DNA from: Collybia mongolica | Lineage: Eukaryota > Basidiomycota > Agaricomycetes > Agaricales > Clitocybaceae | Assembly: GCA_013420905.1 (NCBI GenBank) | Contig: JAAXNY010000011.1 | Span: 1,922,001-1,986,000 of the forward strand | Length of the DNA stretch: 64,000 nucleotides | Direction of reading: 5' to 3' | In this document: piece after piece, positions 44,024 to 55,648 of the stretch | How the letters are laid out: each line of letters begins with the position of its first letter | How positions within the stretch are numbered: the first letter of the stretch is position 1 | The notes under the pieces: generated by a model | Database searches by the model: none | Told to the model about the DNA's origin: nothing | What the model saw: the letters and a program-made list of their open reading frames with translations, nothing else | Translations under genes and position numbers: made by a program

Positions 44024-46517
44024 ATGGCTATGCTCTTGATGATATCGCTCATCTCTCAACTGACTCTAACTATCACCCACGCAATCCAAGGTTCCGAACC
44101 AGGCGAAAACGTCATAACGCTTTCGTACGGACGTTACAGAGGCGTCAACCAAGGAAATGTAACTCAGTACCTAGGTATACCGTTTGCTCAAGCACCGTAA
44201 GAATATTATTTCTTCCCTACTGACAAAACCGGCTAATATCAGATACTAAGCGTCGGTGACCTGCGTTTCAGGCCGCCTCAACCTCCTCGCTACGCTGGGC
44301 CTGGCATTCATGATGCCTCAGCATTCGGTCCGGCCTGCCCTCAGCAGACAGAATCATTTCCTCCTGGTATAAATTTTACTGGACAATATACCTCGATAGC
44401 GGAAGACTGTCAGTGTCCTTGTGATAATAGGATCGACATCAATATCTAAAGACCATCTAAACCATAAAGGCCTAAGCATCAATGTTTTGCGACCTACCAA
44501 CTCCTCGCTAAAGGCAAAACTCCCTGTCTTTTTTGTAGGTCATTGTTCTTTTGTGAGAGTGTTTTTTTAATTACTAATCCTGGCATCCCAGTGGCTTCAT
44601 GGAGGTGAGGCACAGTTCTAGAGCTTGAGGCATACAAGTAAAGACAGGCGGTTTCTTTCTGGCCTTAGGTGGATTTGAAATCGGAGATTCTTCAGACACT
44701 AATGTTCTTCCCCTAATTGAGCGTTCAATATCCATTGGTTCTCCTATCATGGCTGTTATTGCGAATTATCGCCTCAATGGTGAGTAGGAAGCAATAAATG
44801 ACTTCACTTAGTACTGACCATATAAGGCTTCGGTTTCCTCGCGGGGAAACAGATGTTAGATGAGGGTGTTAGCAACCTTGGCATTCGTGATCGTATGTCC
44901 CTCCCTTTCCCAAACTTCCAGCTCCTGATTGAGGCACAATTCTAGAACTCCACGCATTGCAATGGGTCAAGAACAATATTCGTTCATTTGGAGGAAACCC
45001 CGATAGGGTCATAATGCAAGCAAAATACTGTCCTTTCTCTATCTGATACCGATTATATCTCCCATAAGATCCGGCGTCAGCGCAGGTGCCATATCTGCAG
45101 GTATGCTTTTAATAGCCGAGGACGGAACTGCTGAGAAGCTTTTTCACGGTATTTTCATGGTAAATCTCCTGTCTTTTCGACATATATATATATATAATCT
45201 TCCAGGAATCTGGCTCCACCTATAACATACCTTCCGTGATCTCTGGCGAATCGGCCTTTCAAGCTGTTGCTAGAGGAGCCGATTGCGCTCACATGGAAGA
45301 TACCTTGGACTGCCTTCGCAAGGTTCCATACAGCAAGCTTTTATCATCAATCAACAACAATTCTCGAAATCTTTTCCAGTATTCAAGTATCGACAATGAT
45401 TGGAAACCTCGGGTCGATGGTAACATATTAAGGCGGAGCCCGCCGTGCGCAATTTCCCAGGGGCGTTACAACAGGGTCAGTATCACTATCTTAAGAGTCA
45501 AATAATCTCATACTCTTCATCGGCAGGTCCCCATCATAGCTGGGAATTGCGACGACGAGGGAACGTACGGTGCATTATAAACTAAATATTGCTCGGTCTG
45601 ACTCGTGTTTTTCAGGTTGTTTTCCCTCTCCAATGTCAATGTCACGTCTGTCGTTCACCACTTCCTCTCAGATTCTATACCTAATATTTCCCAGCACCAA
45701 TGAAGAGTTTCGTGAATACATCGAAACTTTGTGTGTTTCTGTACCTCTTCTAAATCGAAACCTGAACTTCTTTGTTCTAGCTACCTGACTGGTGTAAATG
45801 AGGAACAAATGGATAACATCGAGAAACTATATCCCGAAGACCTATCACAAGTAAGCTTGACCCCCGCTCCTTAACAACACTGATTTTCTGGGAACAGGGG
45901 TCCCCTTTTGATACGGGCACTGCGAACGCCATGACGTTAGTCGAGACCGCCACTCTTTCTTGGGTATTGCTGATATGTTGGCCCCAGACCCCAGTTTAAG
46001 CGAATGGCTGCTCTACAAGGCGATGTTGTCTTCCAAGGACCTCGTAGGCATCTCTTGGCTTCTGTCTCTCGTTCGGAGAAAGCTTGGGGCTTTCGTAAGT
46101 TTTACTCCGATCTGCAGCACGCACATTGTGATGCCAGTTTAGTGAGCAAGCGAGGCAAGTCCACGCCCTTCCTTGGCTCGGCCCACGCTACGGACCTTGC
46201 AGTATGGTTCGCAAGGAATACCACAGATTTCGTAGCCATTGATGCACTCAGTGAGCTTACTGTTCCTCCCTGTATACAATATCTGAAGGAGCATATTCAT
46301 TTCAGTCAATTTCGTCAGAAACCTTGACCCAAATGTCCCCAAGCGATCTACATCGCCAATTGTGTGGCCGACTTGGGATTCCTCTCAACCATCCTTGTTA
46401 ACATTCCATGACTCTCTCGGTCCAACACTCACAAGAGACAACTTTCGCTCCAAGGCCATTGATTTAGTGAATATCCTTAGTTTAGAGCTTTCAGACAAGC
46501 TGGGGATATGTTTTTGA
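44024..46517 (+). CDS. secreted type-B carboxylesterase/lipase, many short introns
   Basis: Alpha/beta hydrolase that cleaves carboxylic esters, probably secreted. ATG 44,024 starts a hydrophobic signal peptide (MAMLLMISLISQLTLTITHA). Then come YRGVNQGNVTQYLGIPFAQA and PPQPPRYAGPGIHDASAFGP, an AEDC motif, and the oxyanion-hole WLHGGGFEIG, assembled across two introns. ANYRLNGFGFLAG and ALQWVKNNIRSFGGNPDRV follow, and the nucleophile elbow is GVSAGAISAG (GxSxG with Val where Glu is usual). VPIIAGNCDDEGT carries the acidic residue and GSAHATDL the catalytic His. It ends at 46,517 (LVNILSLELSDKLGICF). At least ten GT..AG introns of 45-70 bp. Some joins are uncertain, but all three triad positions are present. 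Its 3' end is 60 bp from that of the convergent P450. Confidence 0.82.
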
Positions 46518-46577
46518 AGCTGCACACAAACTAGTGTTTACTGTCAAGTACAATTCCCCATCTTGGATATATAAATA

Positions 46578-46810
46578 TCAAGCACATCCTTCCTGCTTTC
46601 GTGTCGTGGAATAAATTTGCAAGCAAATGGTGCTGGTCGCCTGCCGGTGGACATGAGACGTAAGGATAATGGAACAAACCAATGAATGGACGAACACGAT
46701 GACTCCTGTGTCAATCATATCATCCAAGGCTGGCAGAGGTGCCGAGTCGGATGGTGTCACATCAAAAGCCCATATGATATGAGCTATGACGATAAAAATG
46801 GAGTTGGTTG
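46578..46810 (-). pseudogene. second P450, C-terminal exons (beyond the hAT insertion)
   Basis: Minus-strand continuation of the P450 at 51.4-51.8 kb: NSIFIVIAHIIWAFDVTPSD, then LDDMIDTGVIV, and a last exon ending at the stop at 46,578. This is the helix L and C-terminal part that follows the haem loop. The reading frame picks up exactly at the hAT target duplication. Confidence 0.85.
46803..46810. repeat. hAT target-site duplication, left copy
   Basis: GTTGGTTG, identical to 51,401-51,408. Eight bases is the size expected for hAT elements. Confidence 0.93.
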
Positions 46811-49800
46811 TAGACTGTCCGCGGTCCGGGCCAGGACCTCTCGGACCTGGGCTGGCCCCGGGCTGACCCCGAGGGCCAGGGGCCAGGGTCAGCATCTGAG
46901 CGGACCGGCCCTCGGGTCGGACCTGGGTCGGACCGGGCTGACCCCCCATATTTCGGTGTGAGGAGGAAAGTTTTGACGAGATGTTTGGACGCGAGTCGAA
47001 GTCGAGCACTTTAATAAACGAATTACTTATCAGATTAATATTAATATTAAGTAATACTAGACGGGTGGGAATTTTTTTCGAGGGCATCCCACCGCAGCTT
47101 CATCGATTATCACTGCCGTTAATCGTCTTTTTGCTTTCATAATGCCTCCCCGACGTGAGCACGACAAACCGGACCCGCGATTAATTGTACAAGGCAGCCG
47201 GCCAAAGAAGCAGGCAAAACGGGCAGAGATCGGTGATTACCCGGAAACAATCACTCAGCACCAAAATGCAAGAACCAGGGTGAACGGTACGTGATTCGCA
47301 ATGTCTGGCATACGAATTGATGTTAAATATAGCATGCAGGGAATACTAAAGGCCCATCAAATGAGGAATTGAAGGAAAAACGCCAGACTCGTGTGCAATT
47401 TCCATTGAGTGCGAAAAAAACACTGAATTTTTTTTTTATCTAGAGCTTCGCATCGATGCGCAATTTCCGCAATGGGCTACATTACCGGATGGACATGCTG
47501 TGGGCAACGACGGAAACCTTAAGGATGCAGAAGACATGGAGTGGCCCCACTCACCAAGCGAAGAGATTTCGGTAATACCTCCAGTAGTGGGAAGTAATGT
47601 GAGTCCTGACTAGATAATTCTATTGCTTTTTTGATACTAACATTTACTGGGACCCCTAGAAACGGGTGTTCAGTGATACCTCCTGCTCGGATGGAAATGG
47701 AGAAAGTACCAGCATACGAGAACCAATCAGACAAACAGTAAGTTACCTACCATTTCCCAATCACATTACTCACCTGTACTGCACAGCGTTCGCGCATTGT
47801 GACTGATAGTGATGGAGAAGTGATGGATATAGATAATGAGGATCCTGGCCTATGGAAGCAGCAACGCGATAGAGTGAGCTATCAGCTGCTACTAGGTGGA
47901 TATTCACTTACTAACTATTCGACGTGAAATCTAGTACCCCTACCTCACTTCTGATGATGATAGTGACATTGTTATTGATTGTGATACTATTCATAGTTCC
48001 CGCCCAACTAGTACCATTCCTGACGAGCCCGAAACTGAAGGCAATGATGAAGATGAGGAAGGTGATGAAGGAGAAGATGACAAAGATGGCGAGCATGAGG
48101 CTGATGAGGAGGAAATGACTGAAGCAAATCAGCGTTACCATGACCTGTGTGTCAAACTAGGGAAAAACCTGGTAAGTCTTTGTTAGTATTACCTTTAGGT
48201 TGTATATTCTCACTGTTTCGTTTCTAAGCCAAGAAAAATAAAAGAGACAAAGGATCTTCGCCTCTGCTTTGCCAAGGATACCCGCAAGGTCCATGGTGTC
48301 ATGACCCTCGGCGAGTACTGTAGTTTTTGTCTGTAAGTACCTGTATCCTGTTTCACAACTCTCTTGGCTCACCATCTGTTTTGTAGCATGGACTCAGATG
48401 TACTGAAGGCCAGTGCTTTCTTCACTGGAAATGTCACATCTCGCCGCCGCCACCTTCTTCGGTTTGTATTTATAATTTATCCTGCTCCACTATCCTCATG
48501 GTTAAATTGTTATAGTAAACATATTGTAGATTATGTGGTCCGCTGCGAGGAGAATGGGGTTCAGCCAAAGGGCCTTGAAATGGCATCTTTATCAGCTCAG
48601 GAAGAGCTTCGCAACCATCGAGGCGAGACAAAAGACAAGCTGTGAGCTCCTTACCATTCAATTATGCCATATCACTAATTGATTAACTTTCAGAAAACAG
48701 AAACAAATCACTGGCTTTGTGGTTAAAGTCCGCAAGCCCACCATTATTACTAAGTCAATACTCAAAGAGATGCTTCTTGCATTAATTGTAGATGCTGATC
48801 TAGTAAGTCCTCATTATCCACACTATCATCTACCTTCTCATTATCTGGTAGTCATTTCGATTTGTTGAACGCCCACTTTTTCGGCGATTCATTCTAATGC
48901 TCAACTCACATGTGAAGGATACGGATATTCCAAAGAGGACCTGTATGGCAGAGGCTGTACTTGCAAAAGTTTGTGAACTAGATGTTAGTGATTTTGAGTT
49001 AATCTCTGTAAGTGATGTCTACAAAATAATTCTGCTTGTTTGACATCCACTATAGGCAATTCCATCAAAGATATCTGGTATATATGATGGATGGACTACA
49101 AAGCGGCGCCGGCCATATTCTTCTTTCAGTATCTCATATATTTTCTCACCACCAAACGATGATACTTCATGGACATTGAAATCGAAGCTCTTGGATTTTA
49201 GTCATACAAAAGGCCGACATACTGATGAAGCAATTGGAAAAGACCTTGTACGTGTCATTGAGAAGTTTGGTTTTGCAGACAAAGTATGTGAATGACTCAC
49301 TGATCACCATCATACTAAATACTTTCTGATAGCTGGGCTGGATGATTGGTGATAATGTTACTGTTAATGATGTTGCAATTGGTGTCCTCTGTAAAACTTT
49401 GGACCCAACTCAGCAGGTGTTGATTCCTCATGAGGTTCGGGGTCGGTAGGTCTTTTTTTTTTGGTCAACTACCCATATCTGCATATTGTTTATCAACATT
49501 ACAGATGCATCAACCATACAGTACACCTCATGGCTACACACTTTGTTACTGCTTTGGGGATTCCTGCACTACTCAAAGCAAAGCAACAAGTTCATGCTTC
49601 CAACACTACAGATAGTGGTGATGATGACAGTGATGATGAGGACCATTTTGATATTGATATTTATATGGACATTGATGCTGATGATGATGAGGCAGAGGCT
49701 CTTACCATCGTTGACTATGATGCAGGAGATGTTGTAGGCAAGCTGATGGCATTCATCAATCAGGTCCGACTCTCAAGTGAAGGTACACGGGATTATTTAA

Positions 49801-51400
49801 AGATGTGTTGCATCCGAAATGGGTGCAAGCCTCTTGAGCTGAAGCTTTGGGTTCGAACCCGGTGGGGAAGTTTAAGTGATTGTTTCCGAGTAACAATTGA
49901 CCTACAAGATGTGTGTATCATGAATTACTCTGATTCTCTGACTGGCTAATCCCTTTTGACAAGGCAATTGATGAATTTTGCATGCTTGCTGACAACACAA
50001 GAACCCTTCCCAAATTACGGAAAGGGAACAGCTGGCTGAACTATAAGCTCACCACAGAAGAGTGGGCCATTGTAGCACTTGCCTATAATTGTCTGAAGGT
50101 AAGTTTGATTCAATATTCAACTACTATGATATATATTAATTTGTATTACATCAGATTCCAGCCTCAATCCACAGTGCTTTATCTGCTGAGAAAGTACCAA
50201 CTGCTACAAAGATTTATCCCCATCTTGAACATCTTCAGAGTGAATGGGAGGATTTGCGTGATGATCCAGAGTATGAGTTAGTTCACCATGCCCTTGATGC
50301 AGGCCTCAAGAACATGAGCAAATGGTACCGCTCAACTGAAAAGACTACAATTTACTTTGTCACTTATGGTAAGTCTGATGCATATGATAATCAAAAATCA
50401 TAACTAACCAACCATAGTCATTGATCCAACATTAAAGATGGAATATGTCAAGGCTGCATGGGATGAGAAGTCAGTAGAGAAGGGACTGAAGCAGTTAAAA
50501 AAAGTGGTAAGCTTCTTGTCATTATAGCCTATCTTGAAGTATTGAGATAATCATCTCTCCATAGTTCCTTGGATATAAATTGAAGTATGATATGGCTAGA
50601 AACAAAACTTCTGATGCTGTGGTGGCAATCAAAAAAAAGAGTGTTCAAGGTCAGATTCTTTACTCTATCCATCAATCTTGTTGACACTATATTAGATGTC
50701 TCTGCTACTGAAAAATGGATTGCAAGCAAGATCCAACAGAAGTCAAAGTCTGTTGCAAGTGACAGTAATGATCCATATGCTGAACTTCTCAGATATCTTG
50801 CTGCTCCCATCCTCCAGTCAGCTGATTGTCCTAATCCAGTCACTTGGTGGGGGGTAAGTCTTATTATATATTTCATACATTATACATTTACTTATCACTT
50901 ACCTCATCTAGGTACAGAACTCTGAATATCCCATCATGAGACTCATTGCTCGTGATTACCTCCCTATTCCTGCATCTTCATGTTTGGCTGAGCGATCATT
51001 TTCAATGTCTGCTCGGACTGATGATGCTCGTCGTGGTGGGATGGACCCTGACAAGTTTGGGGCCTTGCAACGTTTGAGAGATGCATACCGGGATGGCTCA
51101 CTTGTGCCAGAAGAGGACATTTTAAAGGAATTCATTGGGGATTTCTCTCTAGCCTCTTTTGAAGAGTAGGTCATGTAGATATAAGCCAATTGCATATATA
51201 TCTGGCCTCTGGAATGAAATTTTGCATTTTCTTACAAGTGGCCCTGTCCGACCCGGGGCCGACCCTGGACCGGCCCGGCCCGGCCTTGGCCCTCTTTGGG
51301 GGGGCCAGGGCCAGTCAATAGGTGGACCGGCCCTCAGGGCCAGGGCCAGGGCCAGCAAAAAGAGGTCGGACCTGGCCCGGACCGGACCCTGGACAGTCTA
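46811..51400 (+). mobile_element. complete hAT transposon, 4590 bp
   Basis: Ends TAGACTGTCC..GGACAGTCTA. The GC-rich subterminal regions (46,811-46,950 and 51,240-51,400) carry many GGGCCAGG/CCTGGCCC and CCGGACC motifs in inverted arrangement. Flanked by a perfect 8-bp duplication and inserted in an exon of a P450. Encodes one spliced transposase that appears intact. Confidence 0.95.
47142..51169 (+). CDS. hAT-family transposase (many introns, apparently intact)
   Basis: ATG 47,142 (MPPRREHDKPDPRLIVQGSR), a basic N-terminus. About 15 or more short exons follow, with acidic stretches. The catalytic core includes ISGIYDGWTTKRRRPY (first Asp), GWMIGDNVTVNDVAIG (second Asp) and RGRCINHTVHLMATHF, then RTRWGSLSDCF. 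After a 53-bp intron it continues AIDEFCMLADN. The C-terminus is the hAT dimerisation region: RLIARDYLPIPASSCLAERS, MSARTDDARRGGMDP and ALQRLRDAYRDGSL, ending at 51,169. I found GT..AG joins that keep the frame across the segments checked and saw no forced stop. A GDDDSDDEDHFDID-type acidic insert (about 49,610-49,710) is unusual. Likely the source of activity for the GC-rich terminal fragments at 43.4 and 53.4 kb. Confidence 0.9.
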
Positions 51401-51408
51401 GTTGGTTG
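51401..51408. repeat. hAT target-site duplication, right copy
   Basis: GTTGGTTG; see 46,803. Confidence 0.93.
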
Positions 51409-51775
51409 CGACATCAGCTCCGACACATGCTCTGAGTACCAATAAATTAACATTATAGTTAGAATATGACTGTAACAATAATACCTGCGGCCAAAACCAA
51501 AAGCATGCGTTCCTCCGCGTGTGTACTTAGGTTTATGTTCCTCAAGGTCCACATTCAGGAACGCTCTGGGTTAAAGGATGATGGATTTGGGTAAATCGCA
51601 GGGTCGTGGTTCATGGCCCTGAGGAGATGTTATAAGTCGACAAATTCTGGATGAGGGATATTCGCACCAGATATTGGTCATGACAGTGCTACCAGCAGGA
51701 ATATGATACCCATTGTAGATATTGTCCTTCATTGCCTGGCAAGCAAGACCTAGGCAATGATCAACCTATGCAAGC
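51401..51775 (-). pseudogene. second P450, haem-region exons (cut by hAT)
   Basis: Minus-strand exons: LPCQAMKDNIYNGYHIPAGS and VMTNIW, an intron, AMNHDPAIYPNPSSFNPER, then HKPKYTRGGTHAFGFGRR, an intron, and RACVGADVATN running into the hAT duplication. AFGFGRRACVG is the haem loop with the Cys ligand. A one-base deletion after PER (near 51,560; RF expected) shifts the frame, so the gene was broken independently of the insertion. Upstream exons are missing beyond 51,775. It is a different P450 family from that at 6.9-9.6 kb. Confidence 0.85.
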
Positions 51776-52389
51776 CGTATTGTTTTTTTTTGGGTGGTGA
51801 CTATACCAAGGGGGGTTATGGGCCTCCGGCACAAAGTTTCCTTAACAATTGCATTAATGTATGGTACTTTTTTTCAGTCAGAAAATTTGGAAGACAGTCA
51901 TGCCCAACAACATCATCAACTTCCCTTTGGACATTTTTCAAGATACTTGGATTGAGTGTCATTGCAAGTACAAATAGTATTATGAGAATAAGTGGTGTAG
52001 AGGAGTGTGCATCTGTAAGGATATTACCAATTTGAGCTCCCCCCAGAATGCCTCACACTTAATACAGTGAGTGGACTGGCCCCTTTTAGACAGGGCCAGG
52101 GCCACTGTGAGTACTGGCCCAGCCCTTGGGCTGGACATGGCTGGCCTTATATGTTGGTGGGTGGTGAAAGTGCTACCAAATAATGGGGGTAAATAGTTAG
52201 GGAATAGAGAACACAAGATCAAACCTCAAAAAATAATAACTCTTGTTAAAATTATTAGTAATCAATGATTTTTGATCAAATTCCTGATGTCAAGTGGCCT
52301 CAGAGCAGAAATTGATAACACCTCTCTGATGATCTAGATGTGCAAGGAGTGAAAATACTAGGATAATTCATTGGGAGACAGTTGAAATT
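51776..52389. other. no gene; hAT-like GC-rich block
   Basis: 52,070-52,160 carries GGGCCAGGGCC and CTGGCCC motifs of the hAT subterminal type. From 52,330 it matches 43,242 onward. Probably a non-autonomous hAT relative, later interrupted by a LINE. Confidence 0.45.
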
Positions 52390-53374
52390 ACTTGATAGAT
52401 GTTTTTTCAACGCTTCTTGATCTTTTACCACCACCATCCGACCGTGGGAATTTGTCCCTCCTGCACTAGGTCGTCCCTAAACTACCTAACACCTCATCCC
52501 TAATCGACATTGCCTTTCATCAGACCACTCTTTCGGCCTGGGCCACCATCCTTTTATACCATACCCAAATTTTTAACTTATCAGAGCTGATCCTGACTAT
52601 CTGCAGGGTCATCTCATCTTGCCTGTACTGGGGGCTTCACTAATCTGTTCACATCCACCTCATCAACTACCAGGCCACATGAGGACACCACAACTCTAGT
52701 ACTCTGCTTTGCGCAGATCCTTAGGGAGCGTCACCGCCAACATTCTCGACAATCTATTCGTACTCGCTTAACCACTACACCCAAATACAAAAGGAGGAAG
52801 GGGTCTGGCCCCTGATCAGCTACTGTCCCTGCACAGAACACACCTCTTGGGGAGAATGCCAGTTTATTGACCAATGGTGGGATTTGGTGGCCTCATTTTG
52901 AGGGGAGTCATTGCTTTGGGAGAGCGGTGTGGAACAGGGGGGAAAGTAATAGGGGGGATTCAGGAGAGGGGGAGCAGGTTTGAGGTATGGGTCGTTCATT
53001 TAGATTGGACATTTATCTTTGACACTGGGGGGGAGTAATGGGTTTCCAGGGCGCCCTGAAAATACCAGGGGGGGAGTGGAATGGGGTACCAATGTGAAGG
53101 GAGGGGACCATGCCCTGACAAGCAAAGGCAAACCTTTAAGGTGCTGGGAGGTTCAGACATGGTACAGTACAATACCGTTGGACTGCAGGTATCCTCAGTC
53201 TAGACCTGTAATATGACCTGGAGAGCAACTTAGTGTACAGCTCCACCCTGATGGCTCATTACAGATTACTTAGTGGTAATAGGTGTCTATGCCCGCATGT
53301 AGCTGGGTCAAACCCACATGCGCTTAATATTATTATATGACAAAAAAAAAAAAAAAAAAAACTTGATAGATGTT
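52390..53374 (+). mobile_element. LINE-type insertion with poly(A) and 14-bp duplication
   Basis: ACTTGATAGATGTT occurs at 52,390-52,403 and again at 53,361-53,374, directly after 19 A residues. The body (52,404-53,360) starts with caacgcttcttgatc, like the LINE 5' fragment at 53,71x. It holds only short open pieces (RERHRQHSRQSIRTRLTT near 52,750), so it is an internally deleted or non-autonomous copy. The interrupted sequence is the hAT-derived unit also found at 43.3 kb. Confidence 0.85.
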
Positions 53375-53486
53375 AATTATGGTATGTTTCAGCAGTAGAC
53401 ATCTTTCCAGACTATTAAACAATTTTTTTATTTATCACTGGACCTGGCCCAGACTGGACTATGGACAGTCTATTAATACCAGTATA
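53375..53486 (+). mobile_element. right-end remnant of the interrupted hAT-like unit
   Basis: Continues the 43,300-43,521 homology after the LINE and ends GGACCTGGCC..CTATGGACAGTCT, with most of the GC-rich array deleted. Confidence 0.6.
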
Positions 53487-53705
53487 AGTCACCAGGTTTT
53501 GGAAGATTAGAAGATATTGATATTTTTTCCATGCACATTTGGATAAGGGTTGACCTGGGCTCAATGACAGGTTTGTCAAGAACCCCCACTTCAGGTGTTC
53601 CCAGGGCTCTACAGAAGTTACTCATCCAGAAATACCATCTAGGACCAATTAATCTGCAATACATAGTCAGAAAAAAGTACAACATGTTAAAAGTACTATT
53701 CATTG
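53487..53705. other. no gene recognised
   Basis: A 76-codon minus-strand frame (MYCRLIGPRWYFWMSNF..) has no family I recognise. Confidence 0.35.
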
Positions 53706-54013
53706 ATGCATACCTTTTTTCATCGCTTCTTGACTTGTTACCACGATGTGCACAGCCACCGTCGTAGTCGTCATTGTTGTTCTACGCACCCTGCTGCCCT
53801 AGATCACCCCCGATAACACTCTACCAACCAAGCCCCGTGCCTCTGACATGGGCAAAGACAATCCACCTGGCCAATCCCAGCGATCGGCAGAACGCGCCTC
53901 GAAACCGCCGGACATTCGCAACTATCTTCGTGGGTCCTCCTCCCCTGCTCCATCCAGGAGCACAACTCCTCAGAGACCCCCGGTGAAAGGGGGCTCCTGG
54001 GCTATAAGTGCGC
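53706..54013 (+). mobile_element. LINE 5' fragment with ORF1 start
   Basis: Begins catcgcttcttgacttg, related to the start of the 52.4 kb copy. It then encodes MGKDNPPGQSQRSAERAS and RNYLRGSSSPAPSRS, a basic Ser/Pro-rich N-terminus of the kind found in LINE ORF1 proteins. Cut at 54,013 by the Gypsy LTR, so the Gypsy element inserted into a LINE. The ORF1 call is an inference from position and composition. Confidence 0.45.
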
Positions 54014-55200
54014 TGATGCTATGAAATGTAATTCCTTACACACACACACCAAACTTAACAATCAACACACGAACAGTAGGAATCGCCTGTTTTGAGTTCG
54101 GGTTCAAGTGCTTAGAAGCACTAAGCTTTGAATAGTACTAGCCAAAGCCCTTTTCAATGATCTCCCAACGGGTTTGATTCAGACAAAAGCTTCAACACAG
54201 GTTTATAAACCTGCTAGGTATATTTATAATATTTCTCAATCCAATAGACTGGGTACCAAGTGTACGTTCAATTATTAATGATCCCAAACGGATCTGTAAG
54301 TCCAAGCGACTTATCAAACAATACAGTGCCAAGTGCACTAAGGCCAAGTGCCTAGTAATTCCAACGGACAATACGATACTAAGTTCCAAGTGAACTAAGT
54401 CTCTTTAATTCTGTAGTTCTTCAATCAATTCCAATCAAGACACGTTGAAGCAATCTGATCCTTAATTCGGGCACGCAATAGTGTTTTTAACAAATGTGAT
54501 TTGTATACTCTATAGTAGCGCGAAGTGGGGGCAAGATTCCTTGCCTTAGCGCTACTCATCTACAGTCTATTTATAGTGTACAAACTAAATATCATACGGA
54601 ATTGTAAATTTTACACGGAACCGCGCTCCCGCGCGCCAAGGATCTGTATTCAATGCTGATGCGTCCTCTACAACTTGGCGTGCGCGCCATGCGTGCCAAT
54701 TATGCCGTTTACTGGTTACTTATCAAATATTGAAAGAGCTGGCTAAACTCTTATCAAGTCGCGACCGCGCGCTCCGTTATTTAAAACAGCGCGGCACTGT
54801 CATTTACTCCTCCTGATTGTCCCGGTTGCTATTCACGGGGTCCCGTCGCTTCCAGTAGTTAACACCAAGTACCCCTGACTAGGATCGGGTTGTGCAAGTC
54901 CCGAATTTACAATTACTTCTCCTATTAATGATGATCCCCGGACTAATGATATCATACTACAACGGTTACTTATGAACTAAGACACCGAGGTTGTAACCGG
55001 GCATGGTGAATAGGACTAATAATAGACCGTACTCATAGTCCTCTGTACTGATAGTGTATTATCCATTAGACTAGTTCACTCTGATTAGCCATCTTGGAGC
55101 TCGACTCTAATCCTTTATTACCGTTTACTTGGTTATTAGAAATGATACTAATAGCCTTACTTGTCGACTTTACAAGTGCAAACAATTTCGGGCCCTATCA
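54014..55200 (-). repeat. Gypsy 3' LTR (minus-strand element)
   Basis: On the minus strand it begins TGATAGGGCC at 55,200 and ends GCATCA at 54,014, giving TGAT..ATCA borders over 1187 bp. A polypurine tract lies directly before its start. The first ~195 bp recur at 588-781. The right border is well supported; the left one (54,014) is my best choice, since the second LTR and the target duplication lie outside the window. Confidence 0.75.
54568..54575 (-). promoter_or_regulatory. TATA box in the Gypsy LTR
   Basis: TATAAATA on the minus strand, about 630 bp into the LTR; a candidate U3 promoter. Confidence 0.5.
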
Positions 55201-55210
55201 TCTCCCCCAT
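55201..55210 (-). other. polypurine tract of the Gypsy element
   Basis: ATGGGGGAGA on the minus strand, directly 5' of the TGATAG LTR start; primer for plus-strand DNA synthesis. Confidence 0.8.
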
Positions 55211-55648
55211 ACCACAAATGTAGACTGTCCTCAGTCTCTCTTTGCCGGCATGTTGGTCCAATACTTCGGGTCTGCACGCGTCTAATCTTTCAGTACAAGG
55301 TTACAACGGTTCCGCTTTTAGACAGGTAGGCGCGCGATGTTGGGATCAAGCCCAGAGGTTTACTTCCCATCAGGATCGTGACAGTTATATACGGCTCCTG
55401 AGAGAATACTTGACATTCGGACATCGCTTTACAGATATTTCAGTCATCTGAACCTTTCTCTCGTTACGTTTCTGACACTTCAGCAAGAGATTGGTACTCC
55501 TGCTTGTCCTTTAGAACTTCGCAATGCAGGGTTGTGCGTTTTAAAAGCTCGCGCCCTTGCTAAGTTTTAGACAATTTGGACTTTATAGCCCATTTCTAAA
55601 TTTCTTTGCTATTCGCATCGCTCAAACGCTCCAACTTTTCTAAACCAA

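Noticed and set aside
44460..44600. Nonsense codon (TAA) disabling the carboxylesterase after AEDC
   Set aside because: The TAA falls in a stretch best read as an intron; the frame resumes with INVLRPTNSSLKAKLPVFF and the HGGG motif.
49920..49975. Frameshift in the hAT transposase after the RTRWGSLSDCF region
   Set aside because: A 53-bp GT..AG intron with a branch-like ctgac restores the frame into AIDEFCMLADN.
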